Assembly: GCF_047495875.1 (NCBI RefSeq)
Contig: NC_092464.1
Span: forward strand, 28,428,865 to 28,492,864
From: Pithys albifrons albifrons
Taxonomy: Eukaryota > Chordata > Aves > Passeriformes > Thamnophilidae
Direction of reading: 5' to 3'
DNA length: 64,000 nucleotides
The notes below the pieces were generated by a model. It made no database searches, was not told the DNA's origin, and saw only the letters and a list, made by a program, of their open reading frames with translations. Made by a program: the position numbers and the translations under genes. Positions 45,286 to 58,760 of this stretch are shown here, piece after piece (within the stretch, counting starts at the first letter, position 1; every line of letters starts with the position of its first letter).

Positions 45286-48200
45286 TAATACCTGTCAACA
45301 AAACCCTGGCTCAGTACAGGCATCATGAGTTACCAGTTCTTAGACTGGCTTAGATGGAAGGGATAGTCTTTCACCTCTTTTCCCTATTAATTACAGGGCT
45401 GAGTACTGAATTATCCAGAGCCTTGTTAGGAGAGGTGGCTGCTCCCCTAGGAATGGAATGCTGTTTGCCCATCAGTCTGAAAGCATCACTTACCACCTGA
45501 GACGTACAGTTAAAAATATAAACCTTATACATCCTGTGTGTTGACAACAGAGATGGGCTAGAGAAGGGTGTGCAGAAATAAAGTAATTCTTTCTCTATTT
45601 CAAATGGATAAATTTTAATACCTGTCCCTCTGTATTTTACTGAGTTACAAAATGTTTGAGGATACTTGTGAGAAGTATGGATGCTTAAACTTGCCTTTAT
45701 AAAATGAGCCTTGTGATTCAGCTATTGCATGTCCTCCTTCATATGGAAACTGGATAATTTGAGTGCGTAGTCAACCTTCCTCATTCCCCTGCTGTAAGTT
45801 TCTTGATCAGTTAATTATTCACGACATTTGTTTTAGCACTCTTTCTACCAGGTCACTGACCTCTCTGCGTTTTAAAGCTAGAACAGATTGATGACTTTTG
45901 AATAAGAATAGAGCTGTTCTGTCATACTAATGACTTCCCCGATGTTTATCTAAGGAAAGCAAGCAGTAAAGTGGATTTTTTGCCTAGCAGGACCATGTTT
46001 AGTATAGTCAGTGTAGAAGCCTAGTTTGAGGGTCTTTTACCATATAAACCTACAAAACAAATGCTTAAGTGATTTAAGTCATATATGAAAAATGTTAATA
46101 AATTTCTTAAAATGCAAGGACTGGAATTTATGAATCTTGGTGGTAGGTGGGGTTTTTTCACATTTCCTTCTCGTTGCAGAGGAGATCCTAAAAAATACTA
46201 ACCTAGGACTTTTTAAATTACTAGAAACCAAGGAAAACAAGTTAAATTATGAAAGTTTGCCTATGTATTATATGTAAAGCACTTATTTAATATGTAGGTG
46301 CAGGAGCAAGAGGGTTGCTGTGATTTTTGTACATGCACGTGTTTGGTATGCTTTGTGCCAGTGGTGGGAAAGGCGTGGGGTTGAACTGAAACTGCAAGGC
46401 AGGAGACCTTTTTGGAAGGGCTGACTCCTGACGTGGGTAAATGTGGTGGCCCAGAGCTGAAACTACAAAAGTAATGCATGATAGCTTTGGGTGACAGGGC
46501 AGGAGGTCAGGACAAAGGGAAAAGAACAAGAAAAGGCATGAAACCATCAAGTAACACACCAAAGTGCTGGGAACTCTGCTCGAAGCAACAGTGAAGAAAT
46601 GGAAAGCAAATGTTCTTGGTGATCCTGATATAAGCAGCAAGGAATGTGCAAGTTCTTCTGAATAACTTTAGGCATGTTTGACCTTAAGTCCTATTGGAAG
46701 CATAACTTGAAAGGTCCGGTTTGGATGAGATAGAAAATTAATTTTATAATGGAGTTGTGATTTGGAAAGCTATGCAAGTACTAAGAGGTCCACAGGATAC
46801 TTCTACACAGGCCAAAGGGTGTGTGTAACTTCAAAGTGAAGTGTATAAAAGAGACAGAAAAGAATTTACTTAAATACATTTTTCTGCTTACAAACAATGA
46901 GCTCAGAATAGAGCTGTTTATCTTCGCTATAGGCCTGAACACTTCCCTTGTTAGGCAAGATAGTATAAACTATTTGTTTCTCCTTCCTTGCTGTTTTTCA
47001 GGGCAAACAGTGTTGTTAGGTTTTTTTGTTTGGTTGTTTTTTGTTGTTTTTTTTTTTTTTTAATAAACTATAGCTTTGTGATTAACTTCCTGAAAGAAAG
47101 CAAGCTAAAATTACTTAATTGAAATTTTTGTGTATGTGGTTCCCCCCACTTATTTAAGACAAACTCCTTGATGGCTTCACAAGGTTTCCCTTCAATATTT
47201 GGAAAAAGAGTTGAAATTTATGGTCTAACTGTGCACTGAAGCTCTTTCTTGATTAATGAGGAGTATGTGGTATAAAATTACTTCAAATCATAGCAGAAAT
47301 TTCCATTCCCTTCTTTGGCAACAATATTGAAGATAGTCATAATTTGCTGACTGCTTTAAAAGATATCTTGATAGCAGAGACAGGCATATTGTGTTCCCTT
47401 GGAAAAAAAGAGCAGAAACTTACTTTGTTCTTTAGATAAGATGGTTTCTATTCTGTATCTTTTCTACAAAGTCTGGAGCTGTGTGCTGGGAGAATGGCAG
47501 GGACCAACTAATCTGGGCCTCTGTGCTGGTATGAGGTTAAGTGTACTCAGCTCTCCCTTATACACATTCTGCTAGTGTCTGCTCTTGAAAACCTTCAGGG
47601 ATGATTTTCCAGTCTCCCTAGATAGTTTTAACCATGTGTTTCATCATTTTTGTCAGTACTTTCAGAAGTCACTCTAGTATTTGAGTGTTATCACAAATTA
47701 AGCTCAAGTTCTTGTTTGCTGTTCCTAGTGGCCATGAAAAATAATTGCTTGCTGTCGTATTTAGTTTGAAAACTGATACTATATCTGCCTCTGTTGTGAT
47801 TTTTTTTCCCCTAACCATATATGGTAGTTGTTTTGTTTTTCTACTGCTTCTGCTATTTCTCCTGAATTTCCTATGTGAAATTTTGTTGTAGTAGAAATGG
47901 GGTCTAACAGATCAGATCAACTTTGCTGAGGTTTTATTAGACCTATAAGCTGGAGATACACACCAAGACAACACTTGTAATTATAGTATAATTACAGCTT
48001 CCATTCTGGATATCCAAATGCTACGTCATTTCCTGGACCCCTCCCAAAGGTGAATTTTACCATAGTGTTCCTCTGATTTAACATGAACAGCTACTCAGTG
48101 CAGAAGGCAGAGGGAGAGTCTGCTAAATGCTAAAGGGAAACTAAATTCCTTAGCAGCTTTTTGACTCCTACATGAAGGTAAACAAAGTACACTAGACTTT

Positions 48201-50297
48201 CCTATGGGATGCAGCAGAGGGTCAGAGATGTGGACACCAGTAAAACACTATTATGATCATCTATAAAATTTCACCCTACATTTCCTACAGACATCTTGGT
48301 TTTCATGGCTGAAATAGGGCAGGAATATTTTACTTAATGCCAGATGTCTCTTTCTTAAGGCTTCAAATGATGAATAATACCATGTTACCTGTGTGGATTA
48401 TGTGATCAAGTACTACTGTGGAAAAGCACATAAATAATGGACTTGCTATCAGTCCTTGCCTTTTATTCAGCTAGTTTGTATCTGCTTTCAATATCCTGTT
48501 TATGAGCATTTGGCAGCAAACATGTTTGTTTTTTCCCGTCACAGGTATTTATTAAATCAGCCAAAATACCTGTGGTCAAGTTTTATTATAAACTCTTAAC
48601 ATTTCTTAACGATACACTTCAACATATTCTGAAGGATGTTTGTTGTAAGACAAGGAAATTGACTGAAATAATGCTCTTTTAAGTGGCTGTTTCATCAAAA
48701 CAGTATTCCTTGCTTGTTCACCCCAGTATCCTTGTAGCTGTGAACACTGGCTGCAGTGAGAGCAGAACCATTTAAGAATTTTTGTTGCTCTCCTAAGTAT
48801 TGAACTGAAGAAAATATTTCACTTATACTGTGTGAGTGGAACACCAGTTTCTCTCCCAAGGAGAATAAGTACAAAGCTGAACTGAAATTAATCATTTGCA
48901 TTCAGCAGGAGTGCCTGTGTGTGAAGGGCCAGTGCTGCTGCATCACTGATTGTGGTTTGCTTTCCTACAATAGTGAGAGGTGATGGGTATGAATAATGCC
49001 AAGGTCTAAATGTGTGTAATTCTTATGCTGTCTTTATTCTCATGGATATGTAGGATCTTACAATGTCAACAGCAATTCCTCCCTTCCCCCTTCATCCCCA
49101 TCAGTCATTTCTAAAGCTATTTGCATGCGAATTCCTATGGCCACCTCTTGCAACACTGGGGCTGACCTGCTAAAAGTAGGTCTCCTAGGTTTTCAATCAA
49201 CTTGCCACATGTAATAGCTAAATAATCTTGTCTGCCTGCAAGAAAATGACCTGCACACTGAAGGAAAGGGCAGATGAGGATTCTACTCTGAGTTAACTGT
49301 TCAGATAAGCGCAGTGCTGTGGAGGAACAGATCACACAAAACTGTGAAACTGATCTCAACTTCCGAATGTGCAGATACCATCCACTAAAGTGCTCATAGT
49401 ATTGACTGGACTTATTGTGTTAGGCAAGGGTCTGTAATGTCTGTTGTCCTGGGAACTCCTCTTTAATTACCCTGCTTTCAAACATGTACCTCTGCTGGCA
49501 TTCACTACTGATTCATGAAGTCCACTCTTCCCATTAAGTTATAAATGTTATTAGGTCTTGGACGTTGGATAACAGCACCACAGCACCTGAGAGCTAAGTT
49601 AAAGTCCATCCGCAGAAGTCTTGTCTGAGGGTTGGTTGCTAGAACCACATTTTGTAGTGTAGAAGATGCTGGTTTCAGAAGGGTAACATCAGAGTGTCAT
49701 GCCAAACAGTGTCAAGGGTTTGAAGCTCTTAATTCTGCAGAAGTGGAGTTTCATCCACAGTCTGTTGTAACTAATTCACCACAGATAGTAATGGGAAAAC
49801 ACAGTTGTGGCATTTGTAAAGCTGTTTTTGCTTAGAGGATGGTGTCGTGAGTGCAGCTGTTGCTGGAACTAGAATGGCTTGGCATTAGTTTGGCAAAATG
49901 GCATTCACAGAAGCAGTAGATGGGGGGAACCTATGAAAAGCAGTTGTAAGCAATACTGTTTGGAAAAGTGTTTCCACATTCATTAGCGTGCAACATAATT
50001 AATATTTTCCTCAGACTGATAATGAGTTCTTGGAAGTTTTAGTCAGTGTAAGGTGCTCCTGGTCATTTTCCAGTTAAGCAGTAAAAGTCAACAAAGATAA
50101 TTTTTCACAGTGTTCATGTGAATAAATCCTTGGTATTGTTTGAAATATCATGAGAGGATGCTCCAAAACATTGTTGTCTGGGTGCAACGGTAATGCGACA
50201 CATTGATAAAGAGAAGGGGATGAAAAATCAATTTTACTTTTTCTAGAAACATGTATTCTTGATCTCCTCATGGAGGAGCCTTTACAATTACAGAACT

Positions 50298-50318
50298 GGG
50301 GGGGGGGGGGGGGGGGGG
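50298..50318 (+). repeat. G21 homopolymer
   Basis: Uninterrupted run of 21 G followed by TGAGGCGGGG. The length is unlikely to be exact, because sequencing and assembly slip in such runs. Confidence 0.9.
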
Positions 50319-53300
50319 TGAGGCGGGGAAGGCAAACTCCTGAACTTTGAGGTTATGAAGCCTGCTATCACTCACTACACCTTCTCTTCCTAAGTTTTTC
50401 CAAGTTCTGAGTGTTGACCCCTTTCTTCTGATGCTCTCTTTTCTGATAGGATTTCTTGAGAAATTTTTTTCATGACACAGTTTTGGTCAGATGTATCTGC
50501 TAATGTGATTGGTGGTGGGTTGATTTTGGTTTGTTTGTTTTTTTCCCCTTTCTTCTTCTCCTAGCTCACCAATCTACTTTAAAACATGTGAAGAGAAGTT
50601 TAACATTATTAGGAACCAAAAATGACTTTTCTAGACTTCTTGTGCTGCTTGTAGAGAGGCATTTTGCTACTGTTACTTGGGAGATGTTTGGTAAGTTACT
50701 TGCTCATGTCAGCTTAGGCTCTGGAAGCATTCTTTTATGAGCTTAACTGATGTTTTGGTTTCAACAAAACGTTGTCATTTTCTTGTAAGTGAATGTTCTT
50801 TTCCTGAAAGAACTTCCTCAGTATTTTTGAGCAGGTTTTCTGCATTTTATTTTTCCATCCTCACTGGGATGTGACGCTAGCAGCTCTTCTAAAAGTTGGA
50901 CTTCTGAAAAATAAAATAACTGGAAAATATTGAATTAGTAATAAAGTTGCCAATTTTTTAATCTCTCCTTTTTTTGCTAAAATAAATTACAACACATGCA
51001 TGTGAATAAATGGTAACAGCTTCGGGTTTTTTCCTATGGCTTAAATAAATAATTTGGACTGCCAGTTTTCTGTTTTTCCTACTCTGGGCATGGCTTGGGA
51101 GACTAGAGACTATTGACTTAGGGATGCTTAAACTTTCACATGTAAATATTCTCATTTGCTTCAAAGAGAATAATAACCTGTGAAAGTTACAGTTCTGTTT
51201 AAGTCTTTGCAGATGCATAGTTATTATTTCTATTCTTTGAGTCCTTGGAAGATAAAAGTTCCACATCCTTCTCAGGCAAACTATTCTAAAACTGGCCTAT
51301 CCCTGCAGGTAGATGTAAAAATTTGCGTTGTTTGCAATGATGTTATTCCCTCTTGCTATTCACATCAGAAATAATAAACAGATTGCAGTAACCAAGGTAT
51401 TTCAAGTATGCTATGAATTTTGAAGTTCACCATCCTCTTCCTTTTTTTCTATTGCTCTGCTCCACAGTCTTTTTGAAAGTTAAAGAACTGGGTGCCAGTT
51501 TGTTTTGTTTTGTTTTTTTTTTAACTTCCTGGTGGGGGAAAAAAAAGGTGTTTAAAACATTGAAGACTGCAAGAAAAAAAGAGTCTACTGGTACAATTAT
51601 ACAACCCAAAGGAACTAAATTGATTGTTTTGTGGGATGTGCTTTTTCTCTCTAGGTAGTACCTGGAATCTTTTCTACAGAGGTTTTTTGTTCCTGAGGTT
51701 GTATGGCATAAGTGGTGCATCCAATTTACAGTCCAAGACCAGATGTATGTTTTTGCAAGTATGCAGGTCCTTCTATTTAGTGAGGTTATCAAAACTTACT
51801 GAAATTGCTGAATAAAGTTACTTCTAGTCAGAACTTTTCAGGCTTTGCATTTCTCTGCTGAATAACCAGTTTTCTTTCACTGGAAAGACCAGCTGTATGC
51901 AAGGATCCTCCTAGGACTCTGTGCTTTCTCCCAGAAGAAATGGGTTTGACTGTTGAGAGGGACTCAGAAGACAGTGTGATGCAGGATTTCTTCTTGGGGA
52001 AAGCATAGCCTTCCTCTGTGATTGGAGGAAGTGGTTCCTGTTTCAGTATTTTACATGCTGTGAGAAGATTGCAGAGCTTAATAATCATAGGAGATGATAA
52101 GGTTTCTTGGGTTTTGGTTATGCTGTGAAAGCTCGAGTTCTGCAGGTGCAATTTGTCCTAGTAGAGGAGTGGTGACCTTTAAATAAATTAGCATATGCGA
52201 GATTCATCTATCATGGAGCTAAAACGGTGCTGGGCTGACATGGCTGGTCTGATACTGCTGACTGGCAACAGGAAGCTCATGCTTTCACTGCTCATACCTC
52301 TTGGTGATGAAATAAAGGAATTTGAAACATTGATATGAATTAAGAAATGCAACAATATTTCTAAAATGAGCTCCTGTAGCAAATGAAAAATATAAAAAAC
52401 TGATTTCCAAGGCATTCTCTTAAAAAAAAGAGTAGAGAGCAACTTAGGAAATGCATAGAAGCTTGCATTTCTGTCATCAGTGTTGAAGTGGTCCTGCAGT
52501 TAAATAAAATGCTAATTTTTTAACTCAAAGACTTTTTCCAGAATAAAAATTGAATGAATTACAAAAATAAAAATACCAACGTAGCTTTAATTTTCACATA
52601 ATCTGTTGCTATTGCTGTTTTTCTGAACAACTTTAGTTTGTTCAGGGTGTACATACCTTTTCTCTTATGTTACCTTTTTTGCATTGCAGAAGCATGGTTA
52701 TGTCTAAGATGCAGTAAATCAAATGCAGGAAAAATATTAAATTAGGCTAAGTGATTAGAAAGAAAATGTTAATGAGGCACTATACCTAGTATTGAAAACA
52801 TCTATCCAGGGTTTTTGGATGCAGATGTTAATGTATATGGAGACTCCTGCACCTAAGAATTGCTGTTGAAACCTATTCTCATCTTTTATTTAAAGAGAGA
52901 GAATACTGTTAACAACCAGTCTGTGCTTTCTGAAAGTCCAACAAAAAACTTCCAAGCCTTTAAAACAATCAACCAAACAAAAAATTAAAGGTTCTGTGTG
53001 AGAAATCTTGGAATGCTTCTGTTCTTCTGGAAACTCTACCTTTGCTTGTAAATGTTTTCATTTATTAAGAATGATCTTATTATTTCCAGTTTCCTCTGAG
53101 AACTAGTTGGTGTTTGTCATCTCCAGAAGAGTCCCTTAAGTTTTCTTTTATTTTTACTGAGTATTCTGTCTTTTAAATTGACAGTAGTTATAGAAATATT
53201 TAAGCCATTACTCTCTTTTTCAACAAAATGTTGCTTATGCAGTCCCTCCTTGAAAATGTGTCACAAAATATGTATTTTTTAATGTTTACCTATGACTTTG

Positions 53301-56300
53301 ATCAGGCCTTGAAATTTTCAAATTTCTCTTCACAACCACAAAGTCATAAAGCTAGAACTAATTATTTTAAAATCAGAGCTAAATGAAAGCTGAAATGTCC
53401 TTGCAGATACTCTGAAAATAAATTTTTATTCCCCAGGAAACTCCAGTTATATGCAATAAAATGTTAGCAAGAAGACATTTAAGGATGATTTCAAGGACTT
53501 ATCATAAGCTGGTGTCCAAACTAGAACTTACTCTAAAGAATTCCTCCAATAGATTCCTGTAGTAAATATATTGCAATACAGTAGATAAACGTAACTTATT
53601 TTAAAACAATTGTTGTTTTAGCTATATGACTTGATGCCAGAGGACCATGCTTATGGGTAAGTGATCCAATCCTTAAAAGGCGAATAAGTAAAAGAAGGGG
53701 CTGCTTTTTTTTTTTTTTAAAGAGGTTTATCTATGGTTCTAATTCAAAGAAAAAACAGCTGCTGGTTCTCTTGGCTATCCTCTAACCTGACTCCAGTGTT
53801 GCATGTCCTTTCCCAAGCATGCTGAAGGACAAAGATGTTTGGTTTGAAATACAGGAGTAATCTTGCCCTGACTTTAAAAATCATTTTCATTCAACTTCAG
53901 CTACTGAGGTTATGTGACATTTTTATCCACTTATTATAGTGCCATTGCATCAGTCTTCAGATGCAGAAAAGTCAAAGATCAGTCTAGATCTCTCTCTTCC
54001 TTGGTGTTCGATCATCTAGTTGATATGGTCTCGTTATTAAATTATTTTATGAAAGAAAAGTGGAAAGAAAATAAATACAATGAAATCTATTATCCCAGAG
54101 ATGTAGTGTGTGGACATATTTGCCCTCTCCTAATGTGGAAGTATGCTTGAAAACCGCAGTGAAGGGACACAACAACAAAAAAAACCCAGCTTGGTTCTCT
54201 TGTGTCAAAGGAACAAAAATATGCTAAAGCAAACGTCTTGGATTGTGGCAGCAGAACTTGAAAGACTAGACCTGCCTAATGACAGTCTGCAAGTCTTTGC
54301 TGAATGAATTTGTACAAAGCGCTAATGAAGACAAACAGTCTATTTAGGCGTGCTGGAAAGCTCCCATTCAGCAAGCAGCTGGCATGAATGTTGTCAGTCA
54401 GAAGACACAAGCAGATGACAAATAACTGAATATGTGGAAAAAATGAGATGACAATGAGCTGATTTCTCATTAACACTTCTTTTCTTCTTCTTTAGATATT
54501 ATAAACACATTATTCAGGGTTGGTTGTCCTGGCCTCCTAAATGCCAGTAAGTCATGGCTGAAGCAGTGTGCAGATGGGAAGCTGCTGCCGGATGGGAGTA
54601 CAGTCACCCTCCTCTGGAGCTGGGCACTTTGCATCCCAAGCTATTCAAACTCTCTGTGCTCCCAAAGTAATTTCTGTGTTGCAGAAGGCGGCAAATTCTA
54701 TGTAAGACAAGGTTGCTCTGAAGCACTAGCAGACTTTTCTTGCTCTGATTAAAAAAAGGCTATTTTGATTAAAACTAAAGGAAGGATTACTGTCAACTGT
54801 AGAGCTGGCAGAATGCTTTAAAGTGTATTATAAAAGTAGAACAGCCTATTATTTTTTTTCTTCAATCTTCACGAATTTTGCATGTTCTTAGAATAATGGA
54901 AACTATTAAATAATTGTGAATTAAAAGAAATTACCGATGTTACAGAATTCCCTGTGAAGGCCTTGTTTTACACAGGCAGTATAAATAGCCTTATTCTGCA
55001 ATTCTTTAGATTCAGCTTCTCATCCAGTGAGACAAACAGGACTATTGGGCACAATGGTTAATTTTACATTCTAGAAACTGGAATCCAGTAAAAATGGGAC
55101 TTTTGCAGCCAAACTATGATGTCTTCAAATGTCTGAAAGCTGTCTTAGACTTGATTGGTTCCAGCATCTCACCTTCCTTCCTTCTCCTGATTCCCCATCT
55201 CTATGAGATTTGCCTTGCACAGTCACACTTCCTTTTACAGTTTGATCATTGATATAAATTGAGGCAGTACGAAGCAGTCAAGTCCCACATTGATGACATT
55301 ATGTTAAGCTGCTTGCTGGTTTCCCAGCTTCTTCAATTAAAGCAAGAGGTTGGATTGGGCTACACTTGCCCATGATATTCATATCTGACATTTGACTTCA
55401 TTGAGAGTTTAAATCCTAAAGTAGAATATGTGAGATTTTGCTTTCTTAACTCAAGTGGTCAGTCCAGGTAATTGTTTCAAACTTTACAAATGAAATATTT
55501 GTCTTGTACATGTGGTTTTTCTTTCTTTGATTCTGTTGTTCCTCCCCTACCTTCCAAATCAGTGGACAACTGCTCTTGAAGTGTTTTCGTGTTATATTAT
55601 AGGTTGTCCAAGTTAATAGGACTGAATGATATATGTGTGTCTGTTCATATGTATAGATAGGTACTCCCATGTTCAAAATGTTGCTTTTGCTCCACCGAGG
55701 AGAGGATTACAGTGGTCAGCTGATAAATCCAATTCTTTCACATGCTTCAAATCCACCACAACAGATCCAAATGATTAGTTATCCAGGATTTATAGTATTA
55801 TTTTCTCTCCTTGCTTCCCCTTTCCGCATAGTCATTGTTAGTCTGAAGAATCTAGAGGCATTTGAAAATACAACTTGGTGCTTATTTACTCTCTTGAAAT
55901 CATGTTGAAAATATAGCCCTTAGCCGTTTTGCATCTATGAAGGATGATGATAATTTCATTAATGAAAGAATTTTGCATGGCTAGAGGAACCTGGTCTGTC
56001 CCACTAATACCCATCATGAGTTTAAAAAACAACCAAACAAAAGATCTATTTATTTGGGCTTATTTTGATGCACTTCCCTGTGCTTGGGGTATGAATCTCT
56101 TTCTCCATATGATGAAAGGTACTTGCATTTGGTGCCTAGTCATGCTGTGGAGGCTTTTTATTTCTCTGACTCTGAAAAGTTCAAATTTAACAGTACACTA
56201 GACATTATGCAAGTTCAGAGTGCTGCCAAAATGCTCCTTTTGTGTGTCTCCTTTCTGCTCTTCATGTAGGTTTTTTGAATGCTGATCCAGCTGTGCTCTG

Positions 56301-57539
56301 CTGTGGCTCAGGGTTTTAGGGTCCCAAAGAGTGCCTTTTTTCTGTCCCTCTCTGAACTCACTGCTGCATGTAATATTTCCCCCTACCTGTATGGAGGATA
56401 TACACAGGAAAGACGAACTAGGGCACAATTATTTGCAGTACTTCATTGGCAGGGTCCTCTGCCAGATTCCTCTTCCATTTGGATGGGTGCTGGTATGGCC
56501 ATTGAAACTTCCCTTTCCTCTTTTCAAGTTGATTTTTTGACATGTTGTGGCCTTATGAAGACCCTGAATGATCAGTGATAAAAAAACCAAAAATAAAAAA
56601 TCAATTGAAAACCCACTCACCTCCCCCACACCCCCCCAACATCCTTAGAGATAAGGCATTTTCCTCCTAAAAAGCCAAGTGTTCCTAGAGATGCTAACTG
56701 GTGCTCTATTATGTGCTGTATTTGAGGATTTGGATCTCTGCATATTTTAGCAGTGTCTGTATCCGTGAATGCACATTGAATCGGCCCTTCTCCTTTGTGT
56801 CAAAATACGTGGTGACAGTTCATGAAAATAACATCTGCCAACAAGAAGTACGTTAGGTAGTGAGAGCTATAGTGCAGGCACTGAACTAGGTCTGGTTCAG
56901 CCTTTTGGTTCTTTCCAGTATGGCATGTTATTTTTGCACACGGAATGCATGTCTTCATAGTAAGAAATGGCAGTTGCAGTGTTACCTTTTATTAAAGGTT
57001 TTTAATGTTGGTTGTGTGTAATTTGTAACAAAGAAGATGCATACCTTCACTACCTGTGCAGTTAGCACACCTCACTTTTCCTGCTTGATTTTTTTATTCA
57101 TCTTAAAACTAGTTTGATTATTGTTCAGTGTTTTGCACGTTGAAATCCAAGACATACTGACACTGTGAAAATAAGCATGAAGTAATATCCCATCCTCAGG
57201 TAACTTGTTCCCTATTCCACAAAGACCGTAGTCCACTTTATTTCTATGTAAGTGATGTTTCCTATTGATTTTAGTGTTGCGATCTGAATAGCAATTAGGT
57301 GGGTAAAGAAATATATTTGAATTATATTAATCAAGAAAATAAGCAAATGACAGAAATAATGAGCTAAGAGGGATGAAGCTAGAGAAGGGTGGATATAGGG
57401 CTAAATCTCTGCCTAGGACCAGCTTTCTTTGCTTCCTGTCCCTGCCATGAATTGTCCGTGTGCCCACATTTTAAGCAAAAAAAAAATGGGTTAATGTAGG
57501 ACTTTATTTTTTTTCCTTCTGAAATCTTGTGGGGTTTTT

Positions 57540-57555
57540 GTGTGTGTGTGTGTGT
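57540..57555 (+). repeat. (GT)n microsatellite
   Basis: About seven to eight uninterrupted GT units inside a longer T/G-rich tract that continues to about 57595. Confidence 0.85.
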
Positions 57556-58395
57556 ATTTGGTTGTTTTTGGGGTTTTTTTTGTTGGGTTTTTATAGGATT
57601 GCAAAGTTCTTCAGCTAGAGTATCTTACTGTTGATAAATATGGCAGATAGTACATGCTGGGGTCCTAATTTTGTTACAGACTCAAAACAGTGCTGTAATA
57701 GTGTTCAATGATCTTCAAGATGGGAAGATAGAAGTTTAACACTACATGTATCAAATAAATTTTGGGAATGATGCTGCTTTTGTGATGTGGATGATGTTGA
57801 AGGGATTCTGTCATTCTGGCTGTCCCTAGCCACTTTTGTTCTCATTTCGTTTTGAGATAATGCTTTTTGCATTCAGTTTTCCCCAAAGGAAAAATTGTTG
57901 TGTAGTCTTAGAGAATTACACTAAAAGGAAATTATCTAAAGCTGGTCTCATCTGAAACATGCCTGCAGCATCCTGAATTCAGTAGGCTGTGCCAACATGT
58001 GGTTGAGACTATCAGGAATTTCCCAGGTTAGGCTTGTGATTTTCCAGAGGTTTAAGTGATGATCCTGAAGATTTAGATATCTCTAGGGTACAAGCACTGG
58101 AATAGTGTAAAATTATTGCTATGAATGTGAGGACCAAAAGCACATATGAAAAAAATTCTGTTAAGTGGCTGATTTTGGTAGTAAAAGCATAGATAAATAG
58201 TTACATAAGCCTTCTGTTGGAAATAAAACAGAAGCAGCAAACTTGAAGTTTCCAGATATGAATACATTTTAGCCTGTCAATGGGAATAGTGCCATGAGGA
58301 ATTAAAAAAAAAAAAAGAAATCTCTTCTGTTGCAAGAACTCTGTCTGCAGTGCGTGTGATGTGATAAAGGATTTTCTTTTCTCTGTGTGGTCCCA

Positions 58396-58760
58396 TTTGA
58401 TTACAGTGCTAGGGGAGCCTGGCCACATTCCATGTATAATTAATTGCAGCTTTGGTTTTAGATTGCAGTGGGGCCAGGCTGCCTCTGCCCCTTGCGCTTG
58501 TTCGCATGTTTAGATATCTTTCCACCATGCCAGCTGGTGAGTGAATGGAGCCTTTCACAGCAAGCCTAATAGGCATGAATGGTTGAGTCATTGTCCTTGT
58601 TGGCTCTCTAGTTAATCGAGTGACAAACAAGGTTGGAGCTGCTGCAGTTGACATTCTCTTTATTGCCTGCAATTTCAGTGTAAATACTGTGTGTAAAGGG
58701 ATTTAATCTTTTTGCCAGCTCGTTTCTGTTTTTTGCTGGTTTTGGAAGGAATGTATTCTT
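58396..58760. promoter_or_regulatory. candidate conserved non-coding element
   Basis: Complex, moderately GC-rich sequence with many recognisable sites: ATAATTAATTGCAG (about 58436; homeodomain), CCAGCTGG (about 58530; E-box), TAGTTAATCGAG (about 58610), TTGCGCTTGTTCGCATG (about 58493), and several CpGs uncommon for the desert. The minus-strand frame at 58409-58672 lacks any motif. Regulatory status is inference. Confidence 0.35.

Larger units (their letters stand above)
42884..58395. other. gene-free region
   Basis: No gene recognised across about 15.5 kb. Minus-strand frames at 51828-52151 and 52188-52442 share a phase but begin at TTG and are separated by stops, so they are not a split gene. 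Notable spots are the homeodomain-rich stretch (43860-44480), the NFI-type cluster (45241-45285), the G21 run (50298-50318), an inverted repeat TAAAACAA/TTGTTTTA near 53605, and a (GT)n run at 57540-57555. Confidence 0.55.

Noticed and set aside
51828..52442. Two in-phase minus-strand frames (107 and 84 residues) that might be a split gene or retrocopy
   Set aside because: Both begin at TTG, stops lie between them, and no family resemblance or splice structure was found.
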